Positions 47,050-58,199 of a DNA stretch of 64,000 bases are shown here, piece after piece. The notes beneath the pieces are model-generated. The model worked only from the letters and a program-made list of their open reading frames with translations, did no database searches and had not been told where the DNA came from. Within the stretch, counting starts at the first letter, position 1. Each line of letters opens with the position of its first letter. Source of the DNA: Budorcas taxicolor (taxonomy: Eukaryota > Chordata > Mammalia > Artiodactyla > Bovidae); NCBI RefSeq assembly GCF_023091745.1, contig NC_068910.1, forward strand, positions 177,313,170 through 177,377,169, read 5' to 3'. The position numbers and the translations under genes are program-made.

Positions 47050-47080
47050 GATAGTATATTTACTTTGTAAATATACTATC
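47050..47080. repeat. Perfect 14-bp inverted repeat with 3-nt loop
   Basis: gatagtatatttac at 47050-47063 is followed by ttt and then its exact reverse complement at 47067-47080. The left arm overlaps the target-site duplication of the BOV-A2. It may form a cruciform or RNA hairpin. No T-run or gene context suggests a terminator. Confidence 0.95.
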
Positions 47081-47130
47081 ATATATACATAGGGGATATC
47101 ATATAGGGTATCATATAGACATAGATAATG

Positions 47131-47584
47131 GAGGGTAGTCAATTCTGTACATCATTAGAACATATGTGATAGAAAAAATAACTCAGAAGTACTAGTATCC
47201 CAATCCAAATATACACAATGATCAGAGATATAGAAGCCTGTAGCCAACATTCAATGGAAAGGAGAATTTAGTATGATAGCACTTCTAACAGTGATAGAAG
47301 GAGGGAATTTTCAGATACCAAGTCCCAGTTCTGCTGTTTTGGACTCTGCACAGGTGAATGACCAAGGAGATAAAGGGAGATGAAATCCATCCTGTACTCT
47401 GCTCACTGAATCCCACACCCTTGCATGGGACTGTCTTCTAATAAGCAAGCCACCTCCAACTGGCAGCCCAGAGGGTCTTTTCCTATGGCCACAAAGGCAT
47501 AGAAAGAACATTTGCACCCTAGAACCACAGAAAGAAAATATATAGGAGTGGACCCCCATCACTTTTTATTCTTTAAATCCCCTA
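47131..47584. other. Unassigned DNA
   Basis: No gene or repeat is recognised. The 83-residue minus frame at 47311-47562 has no known domain. Confidence 0.5.
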
Positions 47585-47594
47585 GTGATTCTTA

Positions 47595-47808
47595 GGGATT
47601 TCCCTGGTAGCTCAGACTGTAAACCGTCTGCCTGCAATGCAGGAGACATGGGTTCAATCCCTAGGTTGGGAAGATCCCCTGGAGAAGGAAATGGCAACCC
47701 ACTCCAGTATTCTTGCCTGGAGAACCCAATGGACAGAGGAGCCTGGTGGGCTACAGTCCATGGGATCGCAAAGAGTCAGACACGACTGAGCGACTTCACT
47801 TCACTTCG
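47595..47808 (+). mobile_element. Bov-tA SINE
   Basis: The head GGGATTTCCCTGGTAGCTCAG is followed by box B-like GGTTCAATCCC, the BovA body and a CACGACTGAGCGACTTCACT end. The target-site duplication gtgattctta is at 47585-47594 and 47809-47818. Low divergence suggests youth. Confidence 0.96.
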
Positions 47809-48014
47809 GTGATTCTTAAGGACTCTCCATGGCTAAGGGCAACTTTAGAAATAGCACTGTTTCTCATACAACATACTTTCAATACATAAGAATCAGAATG
47901 TTATGCATTGAGAGATGTCTTCCAAGTTCAATGTTGCCTGTTATTACACAGAGGTCCCTTTCACTTTGGTTGTCTTTGTTGCCTTTGTCTGTCATGAAAT
48001 GTATAGTATACTAC

Positions 48015-48150
48015 TGAAGGACAAAATTGAGTCTGTCCTGCATTGTATCCATACTACCTACCACAGTGCCTGGTATGAATTCAGTAAAAGTTTCCAAATG
48101 ACTGTATGCATGAATGAATAAATGGGTGAGTGGATGCACAGATGAATGAA
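48015..48150 (+). mobile_element. L2 LINE 3' end
   Basis: The phrases gtctgtcctgcattgtatcc, cacagtgcctggtatgaatt, cagtaaaagtttccaaatga and a tail of ATGAATGAATAAATGG follow the L2 terminal order (…cagtgcctggcacatag…aatgaatgaatg). Confidence 0.62.
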
Positions 48151-48361
48151 TGAATATGTTCAACTGAACCAGCAGTTTTGTACTAAGCTACTTTATCTTC
48201 ATAACATATGGGTTAAATCTAGACAGGACAAAACCAGCCCAATGATAGTTTAAAAGTCTAGTCACTCTATCAACATACAGATATAATACTATTAAACAAA
48301 TAACTTGATTTTCCCTCCAAGGATTTAATCAGAAGTTGGGCGTTTTGCACTGTATAAAAAT

Positions 48362-49053
48362 GACTTGTTGTTCATTGTTCAGTTCCTAAGTCATGTCTGA
48401 CTCTTTCCAACCCCATGTACTGCAGCACACCAGGCTTCCCTGTCCATCACCAACTCCCGGAGCCTACTCAACCTCATGTCCATCGAGTCGGTGATGCCAT
48501 CCAACCATCTCATCCTCTGTTGTCCCCTTCTCCTCCCATCTTCAATCTTTCCCAGCATCAGGGTCTTTTCCATTGAATTGGCTCTTCGCATCAGGTGGCC
48601 AAAGTATAGGAGCTTCAGTTTCAGCATCAGTCCTTTCAATGAATATTCAGGGTTGATTTCCTGTAGTGTTGACTGGTTTGATCTTGTAGTCCAAGGGACT
48701 CTTAAGAGTATTCCAGCACCACAATTCAAAAGCATCAATAATTCAGTCCTCAGCTTCCTTATGGCCCAAGTCTCACAAATCTATGGAAAATCCACAGCTT
48801 TGACTATATGGACGTTTGTCAACAAAATGATATCTCTGCTTTGTAGTATGCTGCCATACTATGTTTGCTATAGCTTTCCTTCCAAGGACCAAGCATCTTT
48901 TAATTTCATGGCTGCAGTCCCCATCTACAGTGATTTTGGAGCCCAAGGGAATAAAATCTGTCACTGTTTCCACTTTTCCCCTATCTATCTGCCAGGAAGA
49001 GATGGGACCAGATGCCATAATCTTAGTTTTTTGAATGTTGAGTTTTAAGGCAG
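48362..49053 (-). mobile_element. BovB LINE, 5'-truncated
   Basis: The 3' end at about 48365 reads ttgttgttcattgttcagtt, and the copy extends up to the RT C-terminal region (MASGPISSWQIDRGKVETV near 49010), stopping before YADD. An 8-bp target-site duplication ataaaaat is at 48354-48361 and 49054-49061. Confidence 0.93.
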
Positions 49054-49089
49054 ATAAAAATTAATAAAAATAAGTCTAAATTAAACTAT

Positions 49090-49262
49090 GGGCTTCTCTG
49101 ATAGCTCAGCTGGTAAAGAATCCACCGACAATGCAGGAGACCCTGATTCGATTCCTGGGTCAGGAGAATCCACTGGAGAAGGCATAGGCTACCCACTCCA
49201 GCGTTCTTGCCTGGAGAATCCCATGAGGTCGCTAGGAGTCAGATACGACTGTGCAACTTTAG
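49090..49262 (+). mobile_element. Bov-tA SINE
   Basis: The head GGGCTTCTCTGATAGCTCAG is followed by box B-like GATTCGATTCC and a BovA body with a deletion before GGTCGCTAGGAGTC. It ends ACGACTGTGCAACTTT. No target-site duplication is clear. Confidence 0.93.
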
Positions 49263-49264
49263 AG

Positions 49265-49600
49265 TCAGGAGGCCAGAAGAAGGAGCTCTCACAGCCCATG
49301 ATAAAAGCAAACCCCATCTCCCTCTTCTTGCTTGATGAGAGCTCAGCCAGTGAGAGACCATCACAACTCAGCCAATAAAAGGCAGCCATACTTCAAACAC
49401 TCAATACCTCCAAAGGGACTTTGCATTTACCAGAGCCCTCCCAACTTTGTCTTCCTCTTTTTAAAAGCGTTCTCCACTTGCTGTAGATGGATTTCAAGTG
49501 GCTTGCCATAGTTGCAGACCCCAAACTGCAATTCTTTATTGGTCCCAAATAACCCGATTTTTTGCTAGAGAAATAGCAGGCAATCTATTTGTTAAAACAA
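49265..49600 (+). mobile_element. Probable endogenous retrovirus LTR fragment
   Basis: The run ccctcccaactttgtcttcc, ttctccacttgctgtagatg, gacccc-aactgcaattctttattggtccc-aata has the look of an R/U5 region, and AATAAAAGG at 49373 sits where an LTR core signal might be. No internal viral genes are visible. Family is not assigned and boundaries are soft. Confidence 0.42.
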
Positions 49601-49700
49601 ATTTTTAATTTTAATTCAAATTGCTAACACACACTTTATAGAAATTATACCATTGAGAATGATTTAATGGCAGAGAGGTAAAGAAAGGCACAACTTCCAA

Positions 49701-49722
49701 TATTCCCCCAATTGGGGGAATA
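49701..49722. repeat. Perfect 22-bp palindrome
   Basis: tattcccccaa joined directly to its reverse complement ttgggggaata. It lies just before a TTTTA repeat (49724-49744) and an antisense L1 tail. Confidence 0.97.
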
Positions 49723-49761
49723 CTTTATTTTATTTTATTTTATTGAAGTATAGTTGATTTC
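49723..49761 (-). mobile_element. L1 3' tail, antisense, lower part
   Basis: A TTTTA tandem run (the A tail on minus), then attgaagtatagttgattt, the antisense start of the artiodactyl L1 3' end. The L1 resumes after a BovB insert with cattgatttacaatgtaaga. Confidence 0.68.
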
Positions 49762-49882
49762 ACCAACTCAAAGGCCATGAGTTTGAGCAAGCTCAGGAAA
49801 TGATGAAGGAGAGGGAGGTCTGGCATGCTGCAGTCCATGGGGTCACAAACTGACGCAACTAAGCAACTGAACCACAACAGTC
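49762..49882 (+). mobile_element. Very short BovB 3' end
   Basis: About 120 bp, from actcaaaggccatgagtttg to actaagcaactgaaccacaa, match the BovB 3' UTR. It is inserted in the L1 tail; ttgattt on both sides (near 49753 and 49885) is the likely target-site duplication. Confidence 0.85.
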
Positions 49883-49911
49883 ATTGATTTACAATGTAAG
49901 AGAATATTTTA

Positions 49912-50590
49912 TTTAGATGGTCTCAAAACTGCTTAAAACTAAGATTGCTGGCTCAGGGGAAATAAAAACACAGGGGAAAAAAAGAAAATTAAGTGTCAGC
50001 TGATTTAATGAACAATGGCAAAATTAAAAGAAATTCATGTTTTCATGTAATTTAGCAATATGAATGGATTTTTTCAGGGAGTCATCAACAATGACCATAG
50101 TTAGGCTTGTGTATAAACATATCCTACAAAAGGTGGTAAAATAATAAGACTCCTAGCCAGGGTTAGAGTGTGAAAAAATACATGACTTACAGTCTAACCT
50201 TTTTAAAAATTCTATTTCTACTATGTGCTACCTATATTACATTAATCTTGCTAACTTCTCTCTTATAGCTTCCATTTATTCATCAAGTTTCAGTTTATTT
50301 TTTAACATTTCATGTAACAGACACAAAAAAGGTGCCTAATCATGCAGAGTGCATAACAAACACACAGTATATGTTAATTCCCAGCCATTGTCTTACTCAT
50401 TGGCATGATTGCTACTCCTAACAGCATGTATCTCTTGAATACTGAGTGCAAACCCAACTTTCTGTCTTCAGAAGGAATCAGAAGCAGAGAATATGATTAG
50501 AGTGTGTGTGGTATGTTACACATGGAAGTCTAGGAAGGAGAGAAAAGAAAAGAGGGCATGATTTCAATGTCAATATTTTAGAGTTGTAAG
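49912..50590. other. Unassigned AT-rich DNA
   Basis: I recognise no gene or repeat in this stretch. Confidence 0.5.
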
Positions 50591-50598
50591 TTATAAAT

Positions 50599-52774
50599 TA
50601 TTATATTCTTTGCAGCCAAAGATGGAGAAACTCTATACAGTCAGCAAAAACAAGATCAGGAGCTGACTGGCTCAGATCATGAATTCCTTATTGCCAAATT
50701 CAGACAAATTGAAGAAAGTAGGGAAAACCACTAGACCATTCAGGTATGGACCTAAATCAAATCCTTCATGATTATAGAGTGGAAGTGATAAATAAATTCA
50801 AAGGATTAGATCTGATAGATAGAATATCTGAAGAACTATGGATGGAAGTTCGTGATCTTCTACAGGAGGCAGTGACCAAGACTATCCCCAGGAAAAAGAA
50901 ATGCAAAAGGCAAAATGGTTTGCCTTACAAATAGCTGAGAAAAGAACAGAAGCAAAAAGCAAAGGAGAACGGAACGATATACCCATTTGAATGCAGTTCC
51001 AAGGAAGAGCAAGGAGAGATACGAAAGCCTTCCTCAGTTATCAATGCAAAGAAATAGAGGAAAACAATAGAATGGGAAAGATCGGCAATCTCTTCAAGAA
51101 AATCAGAGGTACAAAGGGAAAATTTCATGTAAAGATGGGCACAATAAAGGACAGAAATAGTATGGACCTAACAGAAGCAGAAGATATTAAGAAAAGGTGA
51201 CAAGAAAATACAAAAGAACTATACCAAAAAGATCTTCATGACACAGATAACCACGATGGTGTGATCACTCAACTAGAGCCAGATATCGTTGAATTTGAAG
51301 TCAAATGGGCCTTAGAAAGCCTCACTATGAACAAAAATTAATGAGGTGATGGAATTCCAGTTGAGTTATTTCAAATCCTAAAAAAATGATGCTGTTAGCG
51401 TGCTACATTCAATATGCCAGCAAATTTGGAAAACTCAGCAGTGGCCACAGGACTGGAAATGGTCAGTTTTCATTCCAATCCCAAAGAAAGGCAATGCTAA
51501 AGAATGTTCAGACACAATTGCCCTCATCTCACATGCTAGCAAAGTAATGCTTAAAATTCTCCAAGCCAGGGTTCAACAGTTCACAAACCTTGATCTTCCA
51601 GATGTTCAAGCTGGATTTAGGAAAGGCAGAGGAACCAGAGATCAAATTGCCAACATCCATTGGATCACTGAAAAAGCAAGAGAGTTCCAGAAAAACATCT
51701 ACTTCTGCTTTATTGACTACACCAAATCCTTTGACTGTGTGGATCACAACAAAGCATGGAAAATTCTGAAAGAGATGGGAATACCAGACCACCTGACCTG
51801 CCTCCTGAGAAATCTGTATGCAGGTCAAGAAGCGACAGTTAGAACTGGACATGGAACAACAGACTGGTTCCAAATCAGGAAAGCAGTATGTCAAGGCTGT
51901 TTATTGTCACCCTGCTTATTTAACTTACATGCAGTGTACTTCATGCAAAATGCTGGACTGGATGAAGCACAAGCTGGAATCAAGATTGCTGGGAGATATG
52001 CAAATGACACCTCAGATATGCAGATGACACCACCCTTATGGCAGAAAGTGAAGAGGAACTAAAAAGCCTCTTGATGAAAGTGAAAGAGTAGAGTGAAAAA
52101 GTTGGCTTACAACTCAACATTCAGAAAACGAAGATCGTGGCATCCAGTCCCATTACGTCATGGCAAATGGATGCTGAAACAATGAAAACAATGAGAGACT
52201 TTATTTTGGGGGGGCTCCAAAATTTTTACAGATGGTGACTGCAGCCATGAAATTAAAAGAGACTTGCTCCTTGAATGAAAAGCTATGACCAAACTAGACA
52301 GCATATTAAAAAGCAGAGGCATTATTTTCAAAGCTGTGGTTCTCCAGTAGTTACATATGGATGTGAGAGTTGGACAATAGAGAAAACTGAGTGCCAAAGA
52401 ATTGATGCTTTTGAACTGTGGTGTTGGACTCTTGAGAGTCCCTTGTACTGCAAGGAGTTCCAACTAGTCCATCCTAAAAGAAATCAGTCCTGAGTATTCA
52501 TTGTATGTACTGATGCTGAAGCTGAAGCTCCAATACTTTAGCCACCTAATGCGAATAACTGACTCATTGGAAAAGACCCTGATGCTGGGAAAGATTGAAG
52601 GTGGGAGGAGAAGGGGACGACAGAGAATGAGATGGTTGGATGGCATCACCAAATCGATGGACATGAGACTGAGTAGGCTGCAGGAGTTGGTGATGGACAG
52701 GGAAGCCTGGCATGCTGTAGTCCATGAGGTCCCAAAGAGTAGGACACAACTGATCTACTGAACTGAACTGAAGC
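50599..52774 (+). mobile_element. BovB LINE, 5'-truncated in the endonuclease
   Basis: It starts at the end of the endonuclease domain (attatattctttgcagccaa) and includes the linker, RT and 3' end (ctactgaactgaactgaag). The target-site duplication ttataaat is at 50591-50598 and 52775-52782. Confidence 0.94.
50746..52463 (+). pseudogene. Broken BovB reverse transcriptase frame
   Basis: The linker (RVEVINKFKGLDLIDRISEELW) lies near 50770. The longest RT piece at 51400-52062 has QQWPQDWKWSVFIPIPKKGN, AGFRKGRGTRDQIANIHW and FIDYTKSFDCVDHNKAW. A duplicated/misaligned stretch near 52000 (gatatgcaaatgacacctcagatatgcagatgacacc) repeats the YADD-coding region and shifts the frame, destroying the catalytic box in the main frame. 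Further breaks lie near 50934, 51200 and 51345. Confidence 0.88.
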
Positions 52775-52782
52775 TTATAAAT

Positions 52783-53469
52783 CTCCCTGTAATATTCACT
52801 TGCTTCTCACTCCCTTAAAGTATAATTTCTTTTAGTGTGTTTTAGAATATTTTTCTCTCTCTCTAGTCCATCTCCCCTCTCTCCAGTTTATTTATTGTGG
52901 GGTCCCTAACTCTACAAATCCATCCACCTCATGGAAACCTCCTATTCATTGACCTTGCTACCTGATGATAAAGGCCTCATGTTCTCATTTCCCTTTTCAT
53001 CCTGCTAGGTAATGGGACTCCATCTCTAGCATCATCCTTCTGTATAGATCATTCATTCCCTTGCTCCTCTCTTTGTTGACCTTACTCTTTTGAAAATCCT
53101 AACTCTGGTTAATGCAACTCTTCACTCATTCTGCAGCTGAAAAGAGCAGGAGAAAGAAACACAAATGTGGTGTTCCTTTAAGTTTGAAAATACATGTGGA
53201 CACCTGGCACTGCTCTGCAGTCTAGTTGCATCCTCCTAGTAAATTAACTTTCTTCTTCTCTTCGAAAACTAATTCACACCTTCTTTCTTATACTCAAATT
53301 TCCATTATCTCCTCCTTCCTTTCTCACTCTCTCCTGATGATTTTGTTTCCTTTATCACTCAGAAAATTAGAAGCAAAAGTGCTTCTACAACCTCAGTACC
53401 ATATCTACTAAACTTGCTGCTTCTGTTCCCATATACTCTACTTTCCCTCTGGTTACAACATATATTCTT
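52783..53469. other. Unassigned DNA, pyrimidine-rich
   Basis: CT-rich stretches (ttttctctctctctagtcca near 52850, tcctccttcctttctcactc near 53310). No gene is recognised. Confidence 0.5.
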
Positions 53470-53938
53470 AACCTTTTGTGTGTGTGTTGTAAGAACTTTT
53501 AGCAGTCTGGTGAAACCTATGGACTCTTTTCAGGACAATGTTCTTAAATGCATAAAATAAAATGTCTAGAAATATAAAAAATTATATTAAAATTTAACTA
53601 TCAGAATGTTTAAAAACTTGTGTTATAGTATTATATGTGCTTCTTTATTAATACATTATATAAGACATTCTAGCATGTGGCTTAGCAACTACCGTATTTT
53701 AATGTAATGAAAGGAGAAAATTATATTTTAAGATATTTCCAATACTTATGTGTTTTGAAATTATCTATATTAGTAGCCAACTCTGACTTGTTAATTACCT
53801 TCATTACTGAGGTAAGTACTGAATCTCAATCAAAGATTAATAACAATAAGGATGTAGCTTTTGCCTATTCGAGTTCACAAGCCTGAACTCTATCTTTGGA
53901 CTCTTGGAAGTTGGTGGATACCAGAATTAAAACCTCAG
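53470..53938 (+). mobile_element. Ancient mammal-wide repeat, family not named
   Basis: Text such as tctggtgaaacctatggact, ttaaatgcataaaataaaat, tatgtgcttctttattaata and gaactctatctttggactct appears in an order I recognise from an old interspersed repeat (probably a DNA transposon), but I am not sure of its name. Confidence 0.45.
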
Positions 53939-53939
53939 A

Positions 53940-54079
53940 TAAAGCTTCCAACTTGTAGAAAAATTGACCAATTTGCCAAAAAACAAATTTCAATGAATTA
54001 AATCCAGTTAAACTGGAAATCAATAATAAGATAGCCAGATAATATCTATTTAAAAATTTAAAAATACTAAATGTGTCAA
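53940..54079 (+). mobile_element. Old L1, ORF2 segment 1
   Basis: The text taaactggaaatcaataata, within an ORF2-like run, is followed by the target-site duplication of the BovB copy. It continues at 55402. Confidence 0.68.
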
Positions 54080-54112
54080 TTCTCCAAACCAGGCTTCAGC
54101 AATATGTGAACC

Positions 54113-54811
54113 GTGAAGTTCCAGATATTCAAGCTGGTTTTAGAAAAGGCAGAGGAACCAGAGATCAAATTGCCAACATCTGCTGGATCATTGAAAAAGC
54201 AAGAGAATTCCAGAAAAAACATCTATTTCTGTTTTATTGACTATGCCAAAGCCTTTGACTGTGTGGATCACAATAAACTGTGGAAAATTCTGAAAAAGAT
54301 GGGAATATCAGACCACCTGATCTGCCTCTTGAGAAACCTGTATGCAGGTCAAGAAGCAACAGTTAGAACTGGACATGGAACAACAGACTGGTTCCAAATA
54401 GGAAAAGGAGTACGTCAAGGCTGTATATTGTCACCCTGCTTATTTAACTTATACAGAGAGTACATCCTGAGAAACACTGGGCTGGATGAAGCACAAGCTG
54501 GAATCAGGATTGCTGGGAGAAATATCAATAACCTCAGATATGCAGATGACACCACCTTTATGGCAGAAAGTGAAGAAGAACTAAAAAGCCTCTTGGTGAA
54601 AGTGAAAGAGGAGAGTGAAATAGTTGGCTTAAAGCTCAACATTCAGAAAACGAAGATCATGGCATCTGGTCCCATCACTTCATGGGAAATAAATGGGGAA
54701 ACAGTGGAAACAGTGTCAGGCTTTTTATTTTGGGGGGCTCCCAAATCACTGCAGATGGTGATTGCAGCCATGAAATTAAAAGACGCTTACTCCTTGGAAC
54801 AAAAGTTATGA
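54113..54811 (+). pseudogene. BovB reverse transcriptase piece, long open stretch
   Basis: An uninterrupted 233-codon stretch holds FIDYAKAFDCVDHNKLWKIL (near 54235), the GKGVRQGCILSPCLFNL motif (near 54400) and the YADD catalytic box (near 54543). A 1-bp difference near 54215 puts the first 30 residues in the wrong RT frame. The reading then runs into the insert at 54819. It lacks the endonuclease and cannot retrotranspose by itself. Confidence 0.88.
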
Positions 54812-54818
54812 CCAACGT

Positions 54819-54893
54819 AACTTTGGATGTTTTTTACTTTTTCTTATTTTTTAAAATGGATGCTTATTTCATTAATTTTCATTAAATATCCAA
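54819..54893. other. 75-bp AT-rich insertion inside a BovB
   Basis: Every other BovB copy here runs from atgaccaac-tagac directly into agcatattaaaaagcagag; this one has about 75 extra bases. They are flanked by TA on both sides, and the ends TTTGGATGTTT and AAATATCCAA are roughly inverse complements. It could be a tiny TA-targeting MITE or filler DNA. I see no coding capacity. Confidence 0.6.
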
Positions 54894-55401
54894 TAAGACA
54901 CCATATTAAAAAGCAGAGACATTACTTTGCCAACAAAGGTCTGTCTAGTTAAGGCTGTGATTTTTCCTGTGGTCATGTATGGATGTGAGAGTTGGACTAT
55001 AAAGAAAGCTGAGTGCCAAAAAAATTGATGCTTTTGAACCGTAGTGTTGGACAAGACTCTGGAGAGTCCCTTGGACTACAAGGAGATCCAACCAGTCCAT
55101 CCTAAAGGAGATCAGTCCTGGGTGTTCATTGGTAAGTATGATTTTGAAGCTGAAACTTTGGCCACCTGATGCAAAGAGCTGACTCATTTGAAAAGACCCT
55201 GATACTGGGAAAGATTGAGGGCTGGAGGAGAAGGGGACAACAGAGGATGAGATGGTTGGATGGCATCACTGACTCAATGAACATGGATTTGGGTGGACTC
55301 CGGGAGTTAGTGATGGACAGGGAGGTCTGGCGTGCTGCGATACATGGGGTTGCAAAAAGTTGGACATGACTGAGCGACTGAGCTGACCTGAAATGTGTCA
55401 A

Positions 55402-56460
55402 ATAACTAATTTTAAAAAATTAGAAAAGTTTTTTATTTGAATTAAAATTACCACAAAGGATTAAACATTATCATGTTTGTGGTAAAGATTAAAAGGCATA
55501 AAAGGAAATTTACAGCCTTTAAAATTAATACATAAATTTCAAAAGAAGTGTTGAAAATGAATGAAATAAGCATCCATTTTAAAAAATAAGAAAAAGTAAA
55601 AAGTATCCAAAGAAAATAAAGAGTAGGAATTAATGAAATAAATGAATATATGTTAGAAGAAATAAACAAAGTCAGAGATTGATTCTTTGAAGAATAATAA
55701 ACTCATAAAACTCTTGGAATAAAGATCAGAAAAGTATGAGGCAAAACATATAAACCAAGAAACATCACTATAGATCGTACGGCTAGTGAAAACATATAAA
55801 AACAAGTTACAGGCTGAAGTAATGTGGACAAAATTCTAGTAAAGAACATTTAACAACATGAACAGATGAGAAATTAATATGACAGTCCTTTGACTATTAT
55901 AAAAATTAAACCCCATAACTAAAACCTTGCCTAAAAGGAAACTCCAGGCCAAGATAGTGTCCCTTGGTAAAAATTTTCCAAGCATTTAAGGAAGAGTTGT
56001 CCGCATTATTACAAAAACCCTTAGAATTTAGGAGAATAATGAATATTGCTCAAGTTGTTTTGTGAAGCTATCAAAGTCTTGATGTCGAAACCTGATCAGG
56101 AAACCGCAGGAAAAGAAAATCAAATCCAATCCCTCTTATAAAAGAGAGAGAAAAATCCTAAACAAGATGTTAATTAGCAAATCATATTCCACAGATATAA
56201 AATGAATAAAATACAATAATCAAGATTTATTCCAGGAAAGCAAGATTTGTTTTTACCCTTGAAAATCAATTAGCATAATTTACCACATTAACGAAATGAA
56301 TAAGAAAAAGCATGGGATTTCAGCAGATGCAGGACAAAAAGATGTGACAAAATTTGACATCCATTTATAATCACCAAAAGCTTTCAGCAAATTAAGAGTT
56401 TATTTAATATGATTTTTAGATAAAGATGACCTACAAGATAAATACATTTATTTAGGTTAA
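55402..56460 (+). mobile_element. Old L1, ORF2 segment 2
   Basis: ORF2 text in order: attgattctttgaagaataa, catcactatagatcgtacgg, gaaactccaggccaagatag, attagcaaatcatattccac, gatttattccaggaaagcaa, ttaccacattaacgaaatga. It is a decayed RT-region nucleotide match with no open frame. It continues from 53940-54079. Confidence 0.78.
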
Positions 56461-56899
56461 TGAGTATGAGACATTCAAAACAGCCATTTTTTCCCAGACA
56501 CCAACAATATCAAAATAGACCTCTCGAAATAGCATCAACAAATATCGAATAGGCATGTTTAGTCCAATTTTCTGGGTGAAGGAAAGCCTAAGGCACCCCA
56601 GGAGAAATGAGTAGGAGGATACGAAAACAGAGTACAGTACAGACGGCATTTAATGCAAAGATGCGTGAGGAGCTATTTAATGAGAAAACTCTACAGACCA
56701 ACTAACCACACATGAGGAGAGCAGGTGCTGCAATGATGGCAGCAGCTGTGGAAGTCTCTCTACTGACATCTTATGCTATATTTCAAGTACTTGAAATAAA
56801 AATGTAAGTTTAGGAAATCAATTTGCAAGATTAGAACACAACTGCAAGTTCTACAAGATCTCCCAGATTAAAAGATTACACCAAGAAATTTCTTTTAAT
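56461..56899. other. Unassigned DNA
   Basis: A 16-bp palindrome tttcaagtacttgaaa lies at about 56781-56796. No gene or repeat family is recognised; the lower part may be further L1. Confidence 0.45.
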
Positions 56900-57160
56900 A
56901 AAGTTAAGTTTATTTAGCTACAATATAAGTGCAGTAAAATTGACTCCTCTTGTACATGTGTTTTGACAAGCACATTCAGTCACATAACCACCACCACAGT
57001 TAGGACAGAGAATATTGGCATCACCCCCAGAAGCTCCCTGGTGCCTATTTGTCATCAGTCCCGTCCCCTTCCCTCTAGTCTTTGGCAAAGATTCATATAT
57101 TTTATATTTTTAGAATTCTATCTTTTACAGAATGTCACATGCCTCTTTGCTTCCAGAAAT
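56900..57160 (-). mobile_element. Old L1 3' UTR, antisense
   Basis: On plus: agtgcagtaaaattgactcc, ccaccaccacagttaggaca, agaatattggcatcaccccc and …agtctttggcaaa… follow the antisense order of an L1MC/ME tail. Diverged. Confidence 0.58.
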
Positions 57161-57299
57161 ACATTTTAAAAGAACCTTGTATTTCTAAAACACTTCGAAG
57201 TATACTCATTACAATAGCATTTTATCATTGAAATTTCTAACAACTTCATATTCTAACCACTATTCTGAGTAAAAATATCATGCCCAGTATAGTCATGTA

Positions 57300-58123
57300 C
57301 ATTCAGTTCAGTTCAGTTCAGTTCAGTCCCTCAGTCATGTCCAACTCTGCGACCCCATGAACCACAGCACAACAGGCCTCCCTATCCGTCACCAACTGCT
57401 GGAGTCCACCCAAACCCATATCCATTGAGTCGGTTATGCCATCCAACCATCTCATCCTCTGTCATCCCTTTCTCCTCCTGCCCTCAATATTTCCCAGCAT
57501 CAGGGTCTTTTCAAATGAGTCAGCTCTTTGCATCAAGTGGCCAAAGTATTGGAGTTTCAGCTTCAAAATCAGTCCTTCCAGTGAACACCAAGGACTGATT
57601 TTTAGGATGGACTGGTTGGATCTTCTTGCAGTCCAAGGAACTCTCAAGAGTCGTCTCCAACACCACAGTTCAAAAGCATCTTTGGCACTCAGCTTTCTTT
57701 ATAGTCCAACCCTCACATCCATACATGACTACTGGAAAAACCATAGCCTTGACTAGACAGACCTTTGTTGACAAAGTAATGTCTCTGCTTTTTGATATGC
57801 TGTCTAAGTTGGTCATAACTTTCTTTCCAAGGAGTAAGTGTCTTTTAATTTCATGGCTGCAATCACCATCTGAAGTGATTTTGGAACCCCCCAAAATGAA
57901 GTCAGCCACTGTTTTCCCATCTATTTGCCATGAAGTTATGGGACCAGATGCCATGATCTTCGTTTTCTGAATGTTGAGCTTTAAGCCAACTTTTTCACTC
58001 TCCTCTTTCGCTTCTATCTAGAGGCTCTTTAATTCTTCACTTTCTGCCATAAGGGTGGCGTCATCTGCATATCTGAGGTTATTGATATTTCTCTCGACAA
58101 TCTTGATTCCAGCTTGTGCTTCC
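57300..58123 (-). mobile_element. BovB LINE, 5'-truncated
   Basis: The 3' end is marked by four CAGTT repeats at 57303-57327. The copy extends through the RT thumb and YADD (near 58070) to ccagcttgtgcttcctc. A 7-bp target-site duplication tcatgta is at 57293-57299 and 58124-58130. Several in-frame deletions and shifts. Confidence 0.94.
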
Positions 58124-58199
58124 TCATGTATATTAAAGCAGAAAAAATTTATACAGATGAAAAAAAATTTTTAATATTTTAATAACTTAATATAGTGTT

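Larger units (their letters stand above)
54080..55390 (+). mobile_element. BovB LINE, 5'-truncated, with a 75-bp insert
   Basis: It starts in the RT (attctccaaaccaggcttca) and ends gactgagcgactgagctgacctg. A perfect 11-bp target-site duplication aaatgtgtcaa is at 54069-54079 and 55391-55401. A foreign 75-bp AT-rich segment sits at about 54819-54893. It is inserted in an old L1. Confidence 0.95.

Noticed and set aside
47050..47080. Rho-independent-type terminator
   Set aside because: The hairpin is AT-rich, has no following T-run and no gene upstream, and the genome is eukaryotic.
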